From Palsa-744 sp963734815 (GTDB taxonomy: Bacteria; Actinomycetota; Thermoleophilia; Solirubrobacterales; Solirubrobacteraceae), in assembly GCA_963734815.1 (NCBI GenBank), contig CAVTIH010000003.1:637772-701771 (forward strand): a stretch of DNA of 64,000 nucleotides. The letters run 5' to 3'. Of this stretch, positions 30,853 to 40,305 are shown piece by piece. The notes under the pieces were generated by a model that saw nothing but the letters and a program-made list of their open reading frames with translations, was not told where the DNA came from and did no database searches. A program made the position numbers and the translations under genes. Every line of letters begins with the position of its first letter. Within the stretch, counting starts at the first letter, position 1.

Positions 30853-32967
30853 TTACTCCGTTCCCGCCTCTGCCTTAGCAGCCGAACGGCGCCGTCCACC
30901 CCTGCGGCCGCGGCGCCGAGGTTTGGATTGTACGCCATCCTCGTCGCCCTCCGCCTCCGCGGGTCCCTCGGCTTGCTCGGACGCCCCGTTCGCAGAGGCG
31001 TCGCCCGCGGGCTGCCCGGCGTGGGCGAGCATCGGCTCGAGCTCAGCCGGATCCCCCGGGGGCGATCCCCCGGCCTCCGACGGCTGAGACTCGGACGCGG
31101 CCACCGGCTTTGCTTTCGGCGCCGTGCGCGGTTTGCGCGGTGCGCGGCGGCGCGGCGGCGCGGCGGGACGGGGCGCGGGGCGCACAACCTCGCCGTTCTC
31201 GTCCAAGAGCAGCGCGCTGGCGGCGGTGCGGCCGACCTGCTCGATGCGCACCATCCGCTTCTCCCCCACGTGCGGGGAGGCGCCGGAGATCGAGATTATG
31301 TAGCCGTCGATCTTGGCGACCGCGTCGTCGACGTCGTACATGTGCGGCTCGACGATCTCCACCAGCACCTCGTCGCCGGCGTGGAACGGCAGCGCGCGCT
31401 CCTCCACCTCCTCGCGGCTGCCCTGGAAGGTGATCGCGAAATGGTCGAGCGTCAGCCCTTCGGAGCCTTCGAAGTGGAACGAACGGCCGGTCTGCTCCTC
31501 CAACGCGTGCAGCACGCGCGAGTGCTGACCGGTGAACTGGGCGGTCACACGCGGGTTGATCTGCACCAGGAACGCCTCCGCGTCGGGGTTCTCCGAGGCG
31601 ATGTCGCGCAGGCGGCGCTCGAAGTCGATAGCGATCGTCTCCTCCGAGCGGATCACCCCGTCCCCGTCGCAGGCGGGGCAGGGGCGGCTGATGATCTCGC
31701 GAACCCCCTCGGTGACGTTCTGGCGGGTCATCTCCACCAGGCCAAGCTTGGAGATCTCCGCCGTGAACGTCTTCGTGCGGTCCTCGTCGAGGGACTTGCG
31801 CAGCGTCTTCATCACCGCATCGCGATTCTTCGCGCGCGCCATGTCGATGAAATCGATCACGATGATCCCGCCGATGTCCCGCAGGCGCAGCTGGTCGACC
31901 ACGGCCTCCGCGGCCTCCAGGTTGGTGCGCGTGATCGTCTCCTCGAGGCCCGCGCTGCGCCCGCGGCCAGTGAAGCTGCCGGAGTTGACGTCGATCACGG
32001 TCAGCGCCTCGGCGTAGTCGATCATCAGATAGCCGCCGCTGGGCAGATCCACGCGGCGCGAGAGCACCCCCTGGATCGCCCGCTCCACCCCATACACCTC
32101 GAACAGGGGCTGGGGCTCCTGCCACAGCTCGACGCGCCGCACCAACTCGGGGGCGGTGCGCGTAAAGAACGACACCAGCCGGCGGTACTGCAGCTCGTCG
32201 TCGACGATCGCGCGCTCGAAGTGTTCGGAGAAGATGTCGCGCACGACGCGCACGGAGAGATCGGCCTCCTGAAAGACCATCTCGGGCGCAACGGTGTCCT
32301 CGACGCGCTTGACCAGCACCTCGTGCAGCTTGTGCAGGTAGAGCAGCTCCCGCTCGAAGTCCTCGCGCTTGGCGCCGTGCGCGGCGGTGCGCACGATCGC
32401 GCCGCCGCTGCCGAGGGCGAGTTTGGCGGTCTGCTTGCGCAGGCGTTCGCGCTCCCGGTCCTCCAGGCGCCGCGATACGCCCACGCCCTCGCCGGTGGGC
32501 TGGTAGACCATGTAGCGTCCGGCGATCGCCAGCTCCATCGAGAGGCGCGCCCCCTTCGTCTTCAGGGGGTCCTTGATCACCTGCACCACAACCTCCTGGC
32601 CGGGTTTCAAGAGCTCTGTGATCTTGCGCCCGCCGCCGCGACCACGCCGCGGCGCCTCGACGCCGGGGAGCACGATCTCATCGACGTGCAGGAAGCCGTT
32701 CTTCTCGAGGCCGATGTCGACGAACGCCGCCTCCAGGCCGGGCAGCACGTTGTCGACCTTGCCCTTGTAGATGTTGCCGACGATCGAGCGAGCGCCCCGG
32801 CGCTCGATGTAGAGCTCAGCGATCCGGTAGTCGGCGCCCGGCGGGGCGCTCCCGCGTTTGCGCCGGCCCGACGGGGATTTCTCTGCCGCGGCCGGCGCAC
32901 CGGTCGCCTCCATGAGCGCGACGCGCGTCTCCGCGCGATCGACGCTGACAAGCACTTGCTTTTTCAA
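30853..32967 (-). CDS. rng: ribonuclease E/G
   Basis: 704-aa RNase E/G family endonuclease for mRNA decay and rRNA maturation. An S1-like domain (IVGNIYKGKVDNVLPGLEAA) precedes the catalytic core, whose metal-binding Asp residues lie in LTVIDVNSGSFTGR and IIVIDFIDMA. CPACDGDG is the zinc-link motif that joins subunits. After about residue 560 a TRAM-like segment (HVGEKRMVRIEQVGRTAASA) is followed by a basic, Pro/Ala-rich tail (KPRRRGRRGGRRR) likely to bind RNA or partners. The N-terminus carries a 30-residue low-complexity insertion before AELYIER. It heads the rplU-rpmA-obgE group. Confidence 0.93.
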   Translation of the reverse strand: MKKQVLVSVDRAETRVALMEATGAPAAAEKSPSGRRKRGSAPPGADYRIAELYIERRGARSIVGNIYKGKVDNVLPGLEAAFVDIGLEKNGFLHVDEIVLPGVEAPRRGRGGGRKITELLKPGQEVVVQVIKDPLKTKGARLSMELAIAGRYMVYQPTGEGVGVSRRLEDRERERLRKQTAKLALGSGGAIVRTAAHGAKREDFERELLYLHKLHEVLVKRVEDTVAPEMVFQEADLSVRVVRDIFSEHFERAIVDDELQYRRLVSFFTRTAPELVRRVELWQEPQPLFEVYGVERAIQGVLSRRVDLPSGGYLMIDYAEALTVIDVNSGSFTGRGRSAGLEETITRTNLEAAEAVVDQLRLRDIGGIIVIDFIDMARAKNRDAVMKTLRKSLDEDRTKTFTAEISKLGLVEMTRQNVTEGVREIISRPCPACDGDGVIRSEETIAIDFERRLRDIASENPDAEAFLVQINPRVTAQFTGQHSRVLHALEEQTGRSFHFEGSEGLTLDHFAITFQGSREEVEERALPFHAGDEVLVEIVEPHMYDVDDAVAKIDGYIISISGASPHVGEKRMVRIEQVGRTAASALLLDENGEVVRPAPRPAAPPRRRAPRKPRTAPKAKPVAASESQPSEAGGSPPGDPAELEPMLAHAGQPAGDASANGASEQAEGPAEAEGDEDGVQSKPRRRGRRGGRRRSAAKAEAGTE

Positions 32968-33078
32968 TGTAGATCGGTCTTTCGGTATCGATTGTGGCCG
33001 AGCCCCAGAGGAGGCCGCCCGGTGCGGGCGACCCGTAAGCGTGTGTTCTGGGGTTCTCGGTGAGCATCATCTGTTCCT

Positions 33079-34290
33079 TCATGGCCGCAGCACGCGGCCC
33101 TTCAAGGCCTCGGTGGCGCGCGCCTGAACGTAGATCGACTGCAGCAGGCCCACGGCCAGCAGCGTCGCGATCACCGACGAGCCGCCATAGCTCATGAGCG
33201 GCAGCGTCACGCCGGTGACGGGCATGATGTCTACAGCCACGCCCACGTTGACGAACACCTGAAACATAAGCATAGCCACCACGCCCCCGGCAACCAGCGC
33301 ACCAAACAGATCCTTCGCCAGCGTGAGGATCCGCAGCGTGCGCCAGATCAAAAGCGCGTACAGCGAGAGCACCAGCGCCGCGCCGACGAAGCCGTAGCGC
33401 TCGCCGACCGCCGCGAAGACGAAGTCGGTGCTGTCCTCGGGCACGAATTCGCCCTGGATCTGGGTGCTGTGGTCGCCGCTGCCGGTGCGCTGCCCCGCGC
33501 CGATCGCGATCTTCGACTCGAGCTGTTGGTAGCCTTCTTTGCGCGGGTTGCTGGAGGGATTCAAAAAGCTCGTCAGGCGTTCGACCTCGTAGGGCTTCAG
33601 CACCTGCACCCCGGCCGCCGGGGCGACTACCAGCACCAGCGCAATCGCTGCCGCGCCCAGCGCCAGCAGACCCGCCAGGTGCCGCCAGGGCACCCCCGCG
33701 ACGAACAACAGCGTGACCGCGATCGTGAGGTACACCAGGCCGGAGCCGAGGTCCGGCTGGGCGATCACGAGCATTGCCGGCAGCAGCGCCGCCAGCATCA
33801 CCCGCGCGGTCGTCTCGCGTTCGTGCAACTGGCGCGAGCGATCGACCACGAGCGCCGACAGTGCGAGGATCAACAGCACCTTGCCGGTCTCCGACCCCTG
33901 GAAGGAGAACAGGGGGAAGCTGATCGCCCGCACCGAGCCGTTGGCCGAACTGCCAGCGCCCAACACCGCCAGGATGCTCAGGACCAGCGCCACGTAGATC
34001 GCGACTTTCCAGTGACGCAGGCGCGCGTAGTCGATCCGCGCCAGCGCGACCATCCCCACCAGACCGATGAGCAGGTAGACGATCTGGCGCTCGGAGTAGT
34101 AGCGCGGCTGGCCGGGCACGGCCTTGGCGGTGACCCAGCCCAGCACCACGACCGAGCAGATCCCCAGGCCGAGCACCGTCAGCGTCAGCACCGGGTCGAG
34201 CAGCAGGCGTGGGCCCCGGGGGGGCTCCTGGGAGGTCCCCTGCGCGCGGCGTTCGGCTTCGGGGGCGGTGATCGGGCTCAGCGGGCTCAT
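33079..34290 (-). CDS. rodA: RodA, SEDS-family glycan polymerase
   Basis: SEDS peptidoglycan glycosyltransferase that elongates the side wall with PBP2; 403 aa and about ten membrane helices. Family motifs are GSSANGSVRAI, IAQPDLGSGLVYL, FVPEDSTDFVFAAVGERYGF and the C-terminal GVTLPLMSYGGSSVIATLLA. I chose the ATG at 34290 (MSPLSPITAP); an in-frame TTG at 34326 would overlap the mrdA stop. It follows mrdA directly, completing mreB-mreC-mreD-mrdA-rodA. Confidence 0.94.
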   Translation of the reverse strand: MSPLSPITAPEAERRAQGTSQEPPRGPRLLLDPVLTLTVLGLGICSVVVLGWVTAKAVPGQPRYYSERQIVYLLIGLVGMVALARIDYARLRHWKVAIYVALVLSILAVLGAGSSANGSVRAISFPLFSFQGSETGKVLLILALSALVVDRSRQLHERETTARVMLAALLPAMLVIAQPDLGSGLVYLTIAVTLLFVAGVPWRHLAGLLALGAAAIALVLVVAPAAGVQVLKPYEVERLTSFLNPSSNPRKEGYQQLESKIAIGAGQRTGSGDHSTQIQGEFVPEDSTDFVFAAVGERYGFVGAALVLSLYALLIWRTLRILTLAKDLFGALVAGGVVAMLMFQVFVNVGVAVDIMPVTGVTLPLMSYGGSSVIATLLAVGLLQSIYVQARATEALKGRVLRP

Positions 34291-34315
34291 CGGATCATTT
34301 GTCCGTGCTCGCTGA

Positions 34316-36388
34316 TCATTTGTCAACGCTCGAGCCGGTGACGAGTTTCAGCGGCTGGTTGAACCACTTCGAGGCAATCAGCCGCGCCACCGGTGCAGCC
34401 GCCTGGTCGCCGAAACCGCCCTGTTCGACGGTCACCGCGATCACGATCGGCCGGCCGGCATCGGGCAGGATGCACATGTACCACGCCTGTTCGACGTAGG
34501 GCGGACGTTCGGCGGTGCCGGTCTTGCCGTACACCGGGAGCTTTGCCTGGTTCCAGCCTGACCACACGTCCTGCGAGGTGCCGCCCGACTCGGAGGTCGC
34601 GTCGTGGATCCCTTCCATCACGAGGCCGAGGTTGGTGGGGTTGAGCTTGACCTTGCGCCGTGGCGGAAATTTCAGCGTCTGCACGATCCCCCCGCTGGGG
34701 CTTTCGATCGCCTCCCCCAGGTGGGGCGTCGGCACCCATCCTTCGCCGTTGTTCATGAACGCGTTGGCGAGCGTCGAGTAGGCGACCGCCATCTGCAACG
34801 GGTCGGTCTGCAGATCCCCCTGGCCGACCGCGAGATCCATGTTGTGCCCGACGCTCCACGGCGCCCCCGGTTCGGCGACGATTTCGCACGAGTGACCGTG
34901 GTGTTCGCGCGTGCACTTCGCTTCAAGGGCGTTGCGTTCTTCCAACCACTTCGGACTCGGCACCGTGCCTTCTGCTTCGTTGGGCAGATCGATCCCCGTC
35001 GGACGCCCGATGCCCAGTTGGTGCGCCATGCGCTGGATCACTTCGCCATGGCTGTTGTCCATCTCGCCGACCGTGAAGAAGTAGGTGTCGGAGGAGACCG
35101 TCAGCGCTCTGACGAGTGGCAGTGCGCCGTAGTCGTTTTTGCCCGAGTTGCAGAACTGCTCGGCGCCGACGGTGATGCAGCTGCCCCCCCCAAGGTCTTC
35201 GTAGGGGTTGAGCACCCCCGCTTCGAGGCTCCCGATCGCGGTGATCGGCTTGAACGTCGAGCCGGTCGGGTAGGCGCCTTCAGTCGCACGGTCGACCAGC
35301 GGCGCCGGTTCGGGCTCGCCATTCTTCGCCCCCACACCGACCTGCTCGATTTCTTCCAACTCCCGCTTGGAGAGCGCGTTGGTGAAGCGGTTCGGATTGA
35401 AGCTCGGGTCGGAGCCCATCGCGAGGATCCCCCCGGTGCGCGGTTCCATCGCTATAAACGCCCCGCCGTTGCCCGGGTTGCTGAGCGCGTGAGCGAGTTC
35501 CATGCCCTTGCGCAGCGCGATTTCGCCCTCCTTCTGCAGCGCCAGGTCGAGCGTCAGCCGCAGCGTGTAGCCCGCGCGCGGCTTGGTCGCGGGCAGTTTG
35601 GCCGGCTGCACCTGATTTTCGGAGTCGATCTCCACCGGCTGCGCTCCCGGTGTGCCGAGCAGGTAGCGGTCGTACTCGTACTCCAGTCCCTGCTGGCCGA
35701 CGATCGTCCCGGGCTTCACGCCCTTGAAGTTGGCGTGCAGGGGGTTGCGCGGTTCCTCCTCCGTTTCGCTGATCTGGCTGACGTAGCCGAACACCTGCGC
35801 GGCCATCTCCCCGTGCGGGTATTCGCGCACCGAGACTTCTTCCTGCTTGACGCCCGGGTATTCATTCTGGCGCTCCGCCAGCACCGTCAGCGCGCCGCGG
35901 CCGGCGTTGGTCTTGATCGTCACCGGGGCATAGGGCACTTCTTTTTCGCCCTTTTCTTGGATTTCCCTGATCGTGCGAGGGCTCATTTCCAGCTGTTTGC
36001 CCAGCCTTCGGTAGAGCGCCCGGCGATGCGGTCCTTTCGGAGGCAGTTCCCAGGGGACCAGCTGCACCGCGTTGGTGACCTTGCTCGTCACCAGCACATT
36101 GCCTTCGCGGTCGACGATCTGCCCGCGCGGCGCGGCGATCGGCAGTTCGCGCAGCGTGTTCTTCGCGGCCTTCTCGACGTACTGTTCGCCGGTCAAGATC
36201 TGCAGGTACCAGAGGCGGAAGAAGATGATCCCGAACATCACCAGCGCCACGCCGCCCAGCACTGCGACGCGCAGGCCCAGCTGCGAGGAGATCGGCGGCG
36301 GCGTGCGTTGGCCGAAACGGGGATTCGCGCCGGAGGCGCGTGTCTCCCGGCTTCGGTCTGGCGTACGGACACGCTCGAGTGGGGTCAT
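34316..36388 (-). CDS. mrdA: penicillin-binding protein 2, elongasome transpeptidase
   Basis: Class B PBP, 690 aa. A single membrane helix at about residues 39-60 (VAVLGGVALVMFGIIFFRLW) precedes the dimerisation domain. The transpeptidase site has SxxK as GSTFKPITA, SxN as SSD (TVSSDTYFF) and KTG as YGKTGTAE. The cytoplasmic tail holds a palindromic-element insertion at residues 11-26 (RSRETRASGANPRFG). The ATG overlaps the mreD stop by 4 bases. It cross-links wall laid down by RodA, guided by MreBCD, which implies rod-like growth. Confidence 0.95.
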   Translation of the reverse strand: MTPLERVRTPDRSRETRASGANPRFGQRTPPPISSQLGLRVAVLGGVALVMFGIIFFRLWYLQILTGEQYVEKAAKNTLRELPIAAPRGQIVDREGNVLVTSKVTNAVQLVPWELPPKGPHRRALYRRLGKQLEMSPRTIREIQEKGEKEVPYAPVTIKTNAGRGALTVLAERQNEYPGVKQEEVSVREYPHGEMAAQVFGYVSQISETEEEPRNPLHANFKGVKPGTIVGQQGLEYEYDRYLLGTPGAQPVEIDSENQVQPAKLPATKPRAGYTLRLTLDLALQKEGEIALRKGMELAHALSNPGNGGAFIAMEPRTGGILAMGSDPSFNPNRFTNALSKRELEEIEQVGVGAKNGEPEPAPLVDRATEGAYPTGSTFKPITAIGSLEAGVLNPYEDLGGGSCITVGAEQFCNSGKNDYGALPLVRALTVSSDTYFFTVGEMDNSHGEVIQRMAHQLGIGRPTGIDLPNEAEGTVPSPKWLEERNALEAKCTREHHGHSCEIVAEPGAPWSVGHNMDLAVGQGDLQTDPLQMAVAYSTLANAFMNNGEGWVPTPHLGEAIESPSGGIVQTLKFPPRRKVKLNPTNLGLVMEGIHDATSESGGTSQDVWSGWNQAKLPVYGKTGTAERPPYVEQAWYMCILPDAGRPIVIAVTVEQGGFGDQAAAPVARLIASKWFNQPLKLVTGSSVDK
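36311..36356. repeat. palindromic element, copy 3 (inside mrdA)
   Basis: 46 bases with outer arms GCCGAA/CTTCGG and inner stem CGCGCCGGAGGCGCG. It is in frame with mrdA, near its 5' end, but in a different frame from the valS and argS-like copies. Confidence 0.7.
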
Positions 36389-36963
36389 GCTTTGGACAGG
36401 GGACTCAGCCCACCGGTCGTGTACGCACGACGGCTCCGGCGGCGATGGCGCGGGTCATCGGGGAGACTGGGCGCCAGCCAGCGGTGCACGAGCACCCACA
36501 CCGGCAGCGCGACGATCGTGTCGAGTGCGACCCCGACGACGATCTGGCGCAGCAGCTCGAGGCTGACGGGGGCGTCGACTCCGAGCGCGATCTCCATCAC
36601 CGAGTAGCCGATCATCGAGGTGGCGGCAGCGGCGGCGCCGACCAGCAGCGGGGTGAGCGCCGCGCGCGGATCGCGCAGCTCTCGCAGGCGCCCCGCCCCG
36701 TAGCCGATCACCGTGAAGATCAGCGATGTGAGGCCGAGCGTCTGCACCAGCGTGAGGTCGACCAGCAGCCCGATTCCGAAGCCGGCTGCGGCGCCTGTAA
36801 GGGAGCCGCACTGCAGGCCCACGAAGGCCACCACCAGCGGCGTCAAGTCGATCGCGACTCCGAACACCGGCACCTCGGAGATGACGCCCGTCTGCAGGAA
36901 CACGACCACCACTGCCAGCGCCGCCACACGGGCCACCACGGCGCCATTTGGCTGGCTTGCCAT
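36385..36963 (-). CDS. mreD: rod shape-determining protein MreD
   Basis: Membrane protein of 192 aa with five to six helices (VARVAALAVVVVFLQTGVIS, LTPLVVAFVGLQCGSLTGAA, GIGLLVDLTLVQTLGLTSLI). The Gly-rich helix pair and the DLTLVQTLG motif match MreD. The start overlaps the mreC stop in TGATG. It links MreC and the cytoplasmic MreB with PBP2 and RodA. Confidence 0.9.
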   Translation of the reverse strand: MASQPNGAVVARVAALAVVVVFLQTGVISEVPVFGVAIDLTPLVVAFVGLQCGSLTGAAAGFGIGLLVDLTLVQTLGLTSLIFTVIGYGAGRLRELRDPRAALTPLLVGAAAAATSMIGYSVMEIALGVDAPVSLELLRQIVVGVALDTIVALPVWVLVHRWLAPSLPDDPRHRRRSRRAYTTGGLSPLSKA

Positions 36964-37922
36964 CAGCCACCGCTCCCTGTCGAGGCCAGCTGTCCACCGT
37001 TGGTGGCGCCAGCCGCTTCGGAGGACTGTTCGGACGGCAGCGCGGCGTTCACGCTGTTGGCCCGAGCCGGCGCCGAGCCCGGCGCCGAGGTCAGCACCTG
37101 CACCGTTTCCAGCCCACGCAGGTTGGCGAGCGGGCGGATTTCAACGGTCTTGTACGGCGCTTCTTCGCCAACCGAGCTCACCTGCCCGATCGGGATCCCG
37201 CGCGGGAACAACGAAGGGCCTTTGCTCGAGATCGTGCCCGACGTGACCACGTAGTTGCCGACGTTCACCGGGGTGTTGGCCGGCAGGTAGCGGATCACCA
37301 GCGTATTGGGTTCGCCGACCTTCGGATACACCATCCCGGGGGCGCCCGTTTCGTTGATCATCGCCGCCACGGCCACCGCGCTGTCGGTTATCAGGCTCAC
37401 CTGCGCCCCGTCGGGAGCTGTGGCGGTGACCTTCCCGATCAGGCCTTCGCCATCGATCACCGGATCGTTGACCTGCACCCCGGCGGAGCTGCCTTTGTCG
37501 ATGTTGACCGTCAGGTACCACAGGTTGGCGGGTTGTGCGATCACTTCGGCCGTGACCGGCCGGTAGTCGGAGAGGTGCAGGCCACCGTCGAGCTTGTAGA
37601 GCCGCAAGAACTGCTTATAGCCACGTTCGTCGTCGATCCGCGACAGCAGCTCCGCGCGCAGCTGGTTGTTCTGCTTGCGCACTTCCGCGAGCTGGTGTTT
37701 GGCGTGCAGCGCGCTACCAAACCACCCGAACAGGTTGCGCACCGGTTTGAGCGCCGCGTTGGCGCCCTCCTGGATCGGCGAGACGACCGTCAGAAAGCCA
37801 CGCTGCACATCGTGCAAGCGTCCGTTGGGAGACTCGCCGAAGTAGGCGGTCAGCAGTATCAGGGAAAGCGCCACGAGGGCGACGAGCACCGCGCGCCGCC
37901 GCCGGGCAGTCTTGTCGTGCAC
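36963..37922 (-). CDS. mreC: rod shape-determining protein MreC
   Basis: 319 aa from a GTG. One membrane helix near the N-terminus (AVLVALVALSLILLTAYFG), a coiled coil around residues 70-100 (AEVRKQNNQLRAELLSRID) and two beta domains with VTAEVIAQPANLWYLTVNID, INETGAPGMVYP and NYVVTSGTISSKGPSLFPRG. The C-terminal 45 residues are a flexible Ser/Ala-rich tail. It is external and scaffolds the elongation complex. It lies 59 bases after mreB. Confidence 0.93.
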   Translation of the reverse strand: MHDKTARRRRAVLVALVALSLILLTAYFGESPNGRLHDVQRGFLTVVSPIQEGANAALKPVRNLFGWFGSALHAKHQLAEVRKQNNQLRAELLSRIDDERGYKQFLRLYKLDGGLHLSDYRPVTAEVIAQPANLWYLTVNIDKGSSAGVQVNDPVIDGEGLIGKVTATAPDGAQVSLITDSAVAVAAMINETGAPGMVYPKVGEPNTLVIRYLPANTPVNVGNYVVTSGTISSKGPSLFPRGIPIGQVSSVGEEAPYKTVEIRPLANLRGLETVQVLTSAPGSAPARANSVNAALPSEQSSEAAGATNGGQLASTGSGG

Positions 37923-37981
37923 GAGCGGAAACCTTCCTGAGCTTTTACAAAGCGTACGCGCACGGCCCGCCCCACGTCAGT

Positions 37982-39031
37982 CTAACGCCGCCGCCTGCGG
38001 TGGGAGTTGTTGCGGTTGGCGCGGTGGATCGTCTCGAACTCCTCCAGCGAGCGCCCCGAGCCAACCGCCACGCACGTCAACGGCGACTCCGCCAGGTGCG
38101 CAGGCATCTGCGTCTCCTCGCGCAGGCGCTCGTCGAGGCCCTGCAGCAGCGAGCCCCCGCCGGCAAGCATGATCCCGCGGTCCATGATGTCCGACGCAAG
38201 CTCCGGCGGGGTGCGGTCGAGCGTCTCCTTGACGGCGTCGACGATCTGCACGACCGGTTCCTCCAGGGCCTGGCGGATCTCCTCGCTGGTAAGCACCACC
38301 GTCTTCGGCAGCCCCGACACCATGTCGCGGCCGCGGATCTCCGCCTGCAGCTCCTCGGGCATCGGGCACGCCGAGCCGATCTCGAGCTTCAGCTCCTCGG
38401 CCGTTTGCTGGCCAATCAGCAGCTTGTACTCCTTCTTGGCGTAGGAGATGATCGCCTCGTCCATCTCGTCCCCGCCGACGCGGATCGACTGCGAGACGAC
38501 GATCCCCCCCAGCGAGATCACCGCGACCTCCGAGGTGCCCCCGCCGATGTCCACCACCATCGAGCCGGTCGGCTCGCCCACCGGCAGGCCGGCGCCGATC
38601 GCCGCCGCCATCGGCTCCTCGATCAGGTAGGCAGTGCGCGCGCCCGCCGACAGGCAGGCCTCCTCGACCGCGCGCTTCTCCACTCCCGTGACACCGGATG
38701 GCACACACACGACCACGCGCGGGTGCGCAAAGCGGTTTTGGTGGACCTTCTGGATGAAGTGCCGCAGCATCTCCTCGGTCACATCGAAGTCCGCGATCAC
38801 CCCATCCTTCAGCGGCCGGATCGCCTGAATCGTGCCGGGGGTGCGACCGAGCATCCGCTTCGCCTCGATCCCCACCGCGTGCACCTCGCCCGTGCGTGAG
38901 TCGATCGCCACCACGCTCGGCTCGGAGAGCACGATTCCGCGCCCACGCACATACACGAGCGTGTTGGCCGTGCCCAGATCGACCGCCATGTCGCGGCCAC
39001 CAAACCCGGTGAGGTAGCTGAAGATGCCCAT
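37982..39031 (-). CDS. mreB: actin-like cell shape protein MreB
   Basis: 349-aa bacterial actin. Nucleotide-binding motifs are DMAVDLGTANTLVYVRGRG, SMVVDIGGGTSEVAVISLGG and MLAGGGSLLQGLDERL; the hydrophobic loop and N-terminal MGIFSYLTGFGG fit membrane-binding MreB. The tail ends in an unusual run RRRRR. It is the first gene of mreB-mreC-mreD-mrdA-rodA; the 243 bases upstream hold its promoter and the degenerate repeats behind maf. Confidence 0.96.
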   Translation of the reverse strand: MGIFSYLTGFGGRDMAVDLGTANTLVYVRGRGIVLSEPSVVAIDSRTGEVHAVGIEAKRMLGRTPGTIQAIRPLKDGVIADFDVTEEMLRHFIQKVHQNRFAHPRVVVCVPSGVTGVEKRAVEEACLSAGARTAYLIEEPMAAAIGAGLPVGEPTGSMVVDIGGGTSEVAVISLGGIVVSQSIRVGGDEMDEAIISYAKKEYKLLIGQQTAEELKLEIGSACPMPEELQAEIRGRDMVSGLPKTVVLTSEEIRQALEEPVVQIVDAVKETLDRTPPELASDIMDRGIMLAGGGSLLQGLDERLREETQMPAHLAESPLTCVAVGSGRSLEEFETIHRANRNNSHRRRRR

Positions 39032-39209
39032 GTATCGAATCGAGGAGAGGACGCCTCGCCGGTGGTGCGGGGCCGGACGCGGCCTGCCTGCACCGCCGTC
39101 CTACGCCGCCTGACGACAAGCGTGCGTCCGCGGGCAGTCTAGCGGAAGCCCCCACCCCTTCGACCTCCTTGCCAGCTTATTTGCAGGGAAAATCAAGCCT
39201 TCGGCGCTC

Positions 39210-39305
39210 CCGGGCAGATCCTCATGTCCTAGCCTCCGGGGCAGATCTAACGTTGCGGCAGCCGGAGCAGATCCTCACCTCTTCAGCAACTCCGGGCACA
39301 GATCC
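39210..39305. repeat. four degenerate repeats at the 3' end of maf
   Basis: Units near CCGGGCAGATCCTCA occur at 39210, 39236, 39262 and 39292. The last lies in the maf coding region and the third spans its stop codon, so the gene's 3' end appears to have been copied downstream and then diverged. Confidence 0.6.
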
Positions 39306-39826
39306 AGCAAAGTCGCCAGTGGCAGCCCCACCACATTCTCATAGTCGCCCCGCACTTCGCGCACCAGCGCCGCCCCCGCGCCCTGGATCCCATAACCACC
39401 GGCTCGGTCGCGCCACTCCCCCAAAGCTACGTACCAATCGATCAACCAATCGTCGAGCCTCCGAAAGACGACCTCCGTGGCAGCCAGCGCCGTGCGCTCC
39501 CGCCCATCCTCGATCAGCGCGACGCCGCTGAGAACCTTATGTGTGGAGCCGCTCAGAGCGCCCAGCGTCTCCCGCGCATGGCGCTCATCCGAGGGCTTGC
39601 CATAGACCCTGCCCGCCAGAGCCACGACCGTGTCCACGCCCAACACCAGCACAGACGGAGCGTCGGCCTCCACCACGGCGCGCGCCTTGCGAAGCGCGTT
39701 CTCCACGGCCACCTCCGCGGGATCCCCCTCCTTGAGCTCCTCGACATCAGCCGGGCGCACCGTGAAGGAGACCCCCAGCCGCTCGAGGAGCGCCCGCCGC
39801 TGGGGCGAGCGCGAGGCCAGCACCAA
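39275..39826 (-). CDS. maf: Maf family nucleotide pyrophosphatase
   Basis: 183-aa Maf protein, a house-cleaning enzyme that hydrolyses non-canonical or dTTP/UTP-type nucleotides. VLASRSPQRRALLERLGVSF is the family start, then ENALRKARAV, VLGVDTVVALAGRVYGKP and WRDRAGGYGIQGAGAALV with the catalytic Asp and Lys. The start is TTG at 39826 or GTG at 39823, 8 bases after ndk. The pairing with ndk, another nucleotide enzyme, is sensible. Confidence 0.92.
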   Translation of the reverse strand: MVLASRSPQRRALLERLGVSFTVRPADVEELKEGDPAEVAVENALRKARAVVEADAPSVLVLGVDTVVALAGRVYGKPSDERHARETLGALSGSTHKVLSGVALIEDGRERTALAATEVVFRRLDDWLIDWYVALGEWRDRAGGYGIQGAGAALVREVRGDYENVVGLPLATLLDLCPELLKR

Positions 39827-39834
39827 GCGCTGGC

Positions 39835-40242
39835 TCAGCTCAGCTCCGAGAAGAACAGGGCTGCCTCACGAGCAGCAGACTCCGGAGAGTCCGACCCATG
39901 CACCATGTTGCGCCCAGTCTCAACAGCAAAATCCCCCCGGATGGACCCAGGCGCAGCCTCAAGAGGATTGGTGGCGCCAATCACCTGCCTTGCAGCCCGA
40001 ACCGCCTCGAAGCCCTCGAGCACCATCGCAACCAGGGGTCCCGAGGTGATGAACTCCACAAGCTCCCCAAAGAAAGGCCGCTCGGCATGCTCGGCATAGT
40101 GCCGTTCGGCAAGCTCCCGCTCAAGCGTCATCTGGCGCAGAGCCACGAGGCGAAGCCCCTTACGCTCAAAGCGGGCAATGATCTCGCCGGTCAGCGAGCG
40201 AGCAAAGGCATCCGGCTTCACGAGGATCAGCGTACGGTCCAT
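39835..40242 (-). CDS. ndk: nucleoside diphosphate kinase
   Basis: 135-aa Ndk, balancing nucleoside triphosphate pools. The phosphohistidine is in the signature NMVHGSDSPESAAREAALFF; DRTLILVKPDAFARSLTGEI is the typical start and GATNPLEAAPGSIRGDFAV the nucleotide loop. GGAAG precedes the ATG at 40242. It reads into maf. Confidence 0.96.
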   Translation of the reverse strand: MDRTLILVKPDAFARSLTGEIIARFERKGLRLVALRQMTLERELAERHYAEHAERPFFGELVEFITSGPLVAMVLEGFEAVRAARQVIGATNPLEAAPGSIRGDFAVETGRNMVHGSDSPESAAREAALFFSELS

Positions 40243-40305
40243 AGCTTCCTTTTCAGTTGTGGGCCCGCAGCGCGAACCCGGAGGTGGATCTCTTCGGAGG
40301 TGAGG

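Noticed and set aside
30349..33063. A 904-codon plus-strand open frame opposite rplU, rng and neighbours
   Set aside because: It is antisense to genes with unmistakable motifs; long shadow frames are expected in high-GC DNA. Composition is His/Arg/Leu/Gln-rich without domain motifs.
32816..33082. An 88-codon frame between rng and rodA
   Set aside because: Mostly antisense-frame or out-of-frame overlap with rng; the free part of about 110 bases has no protein character.
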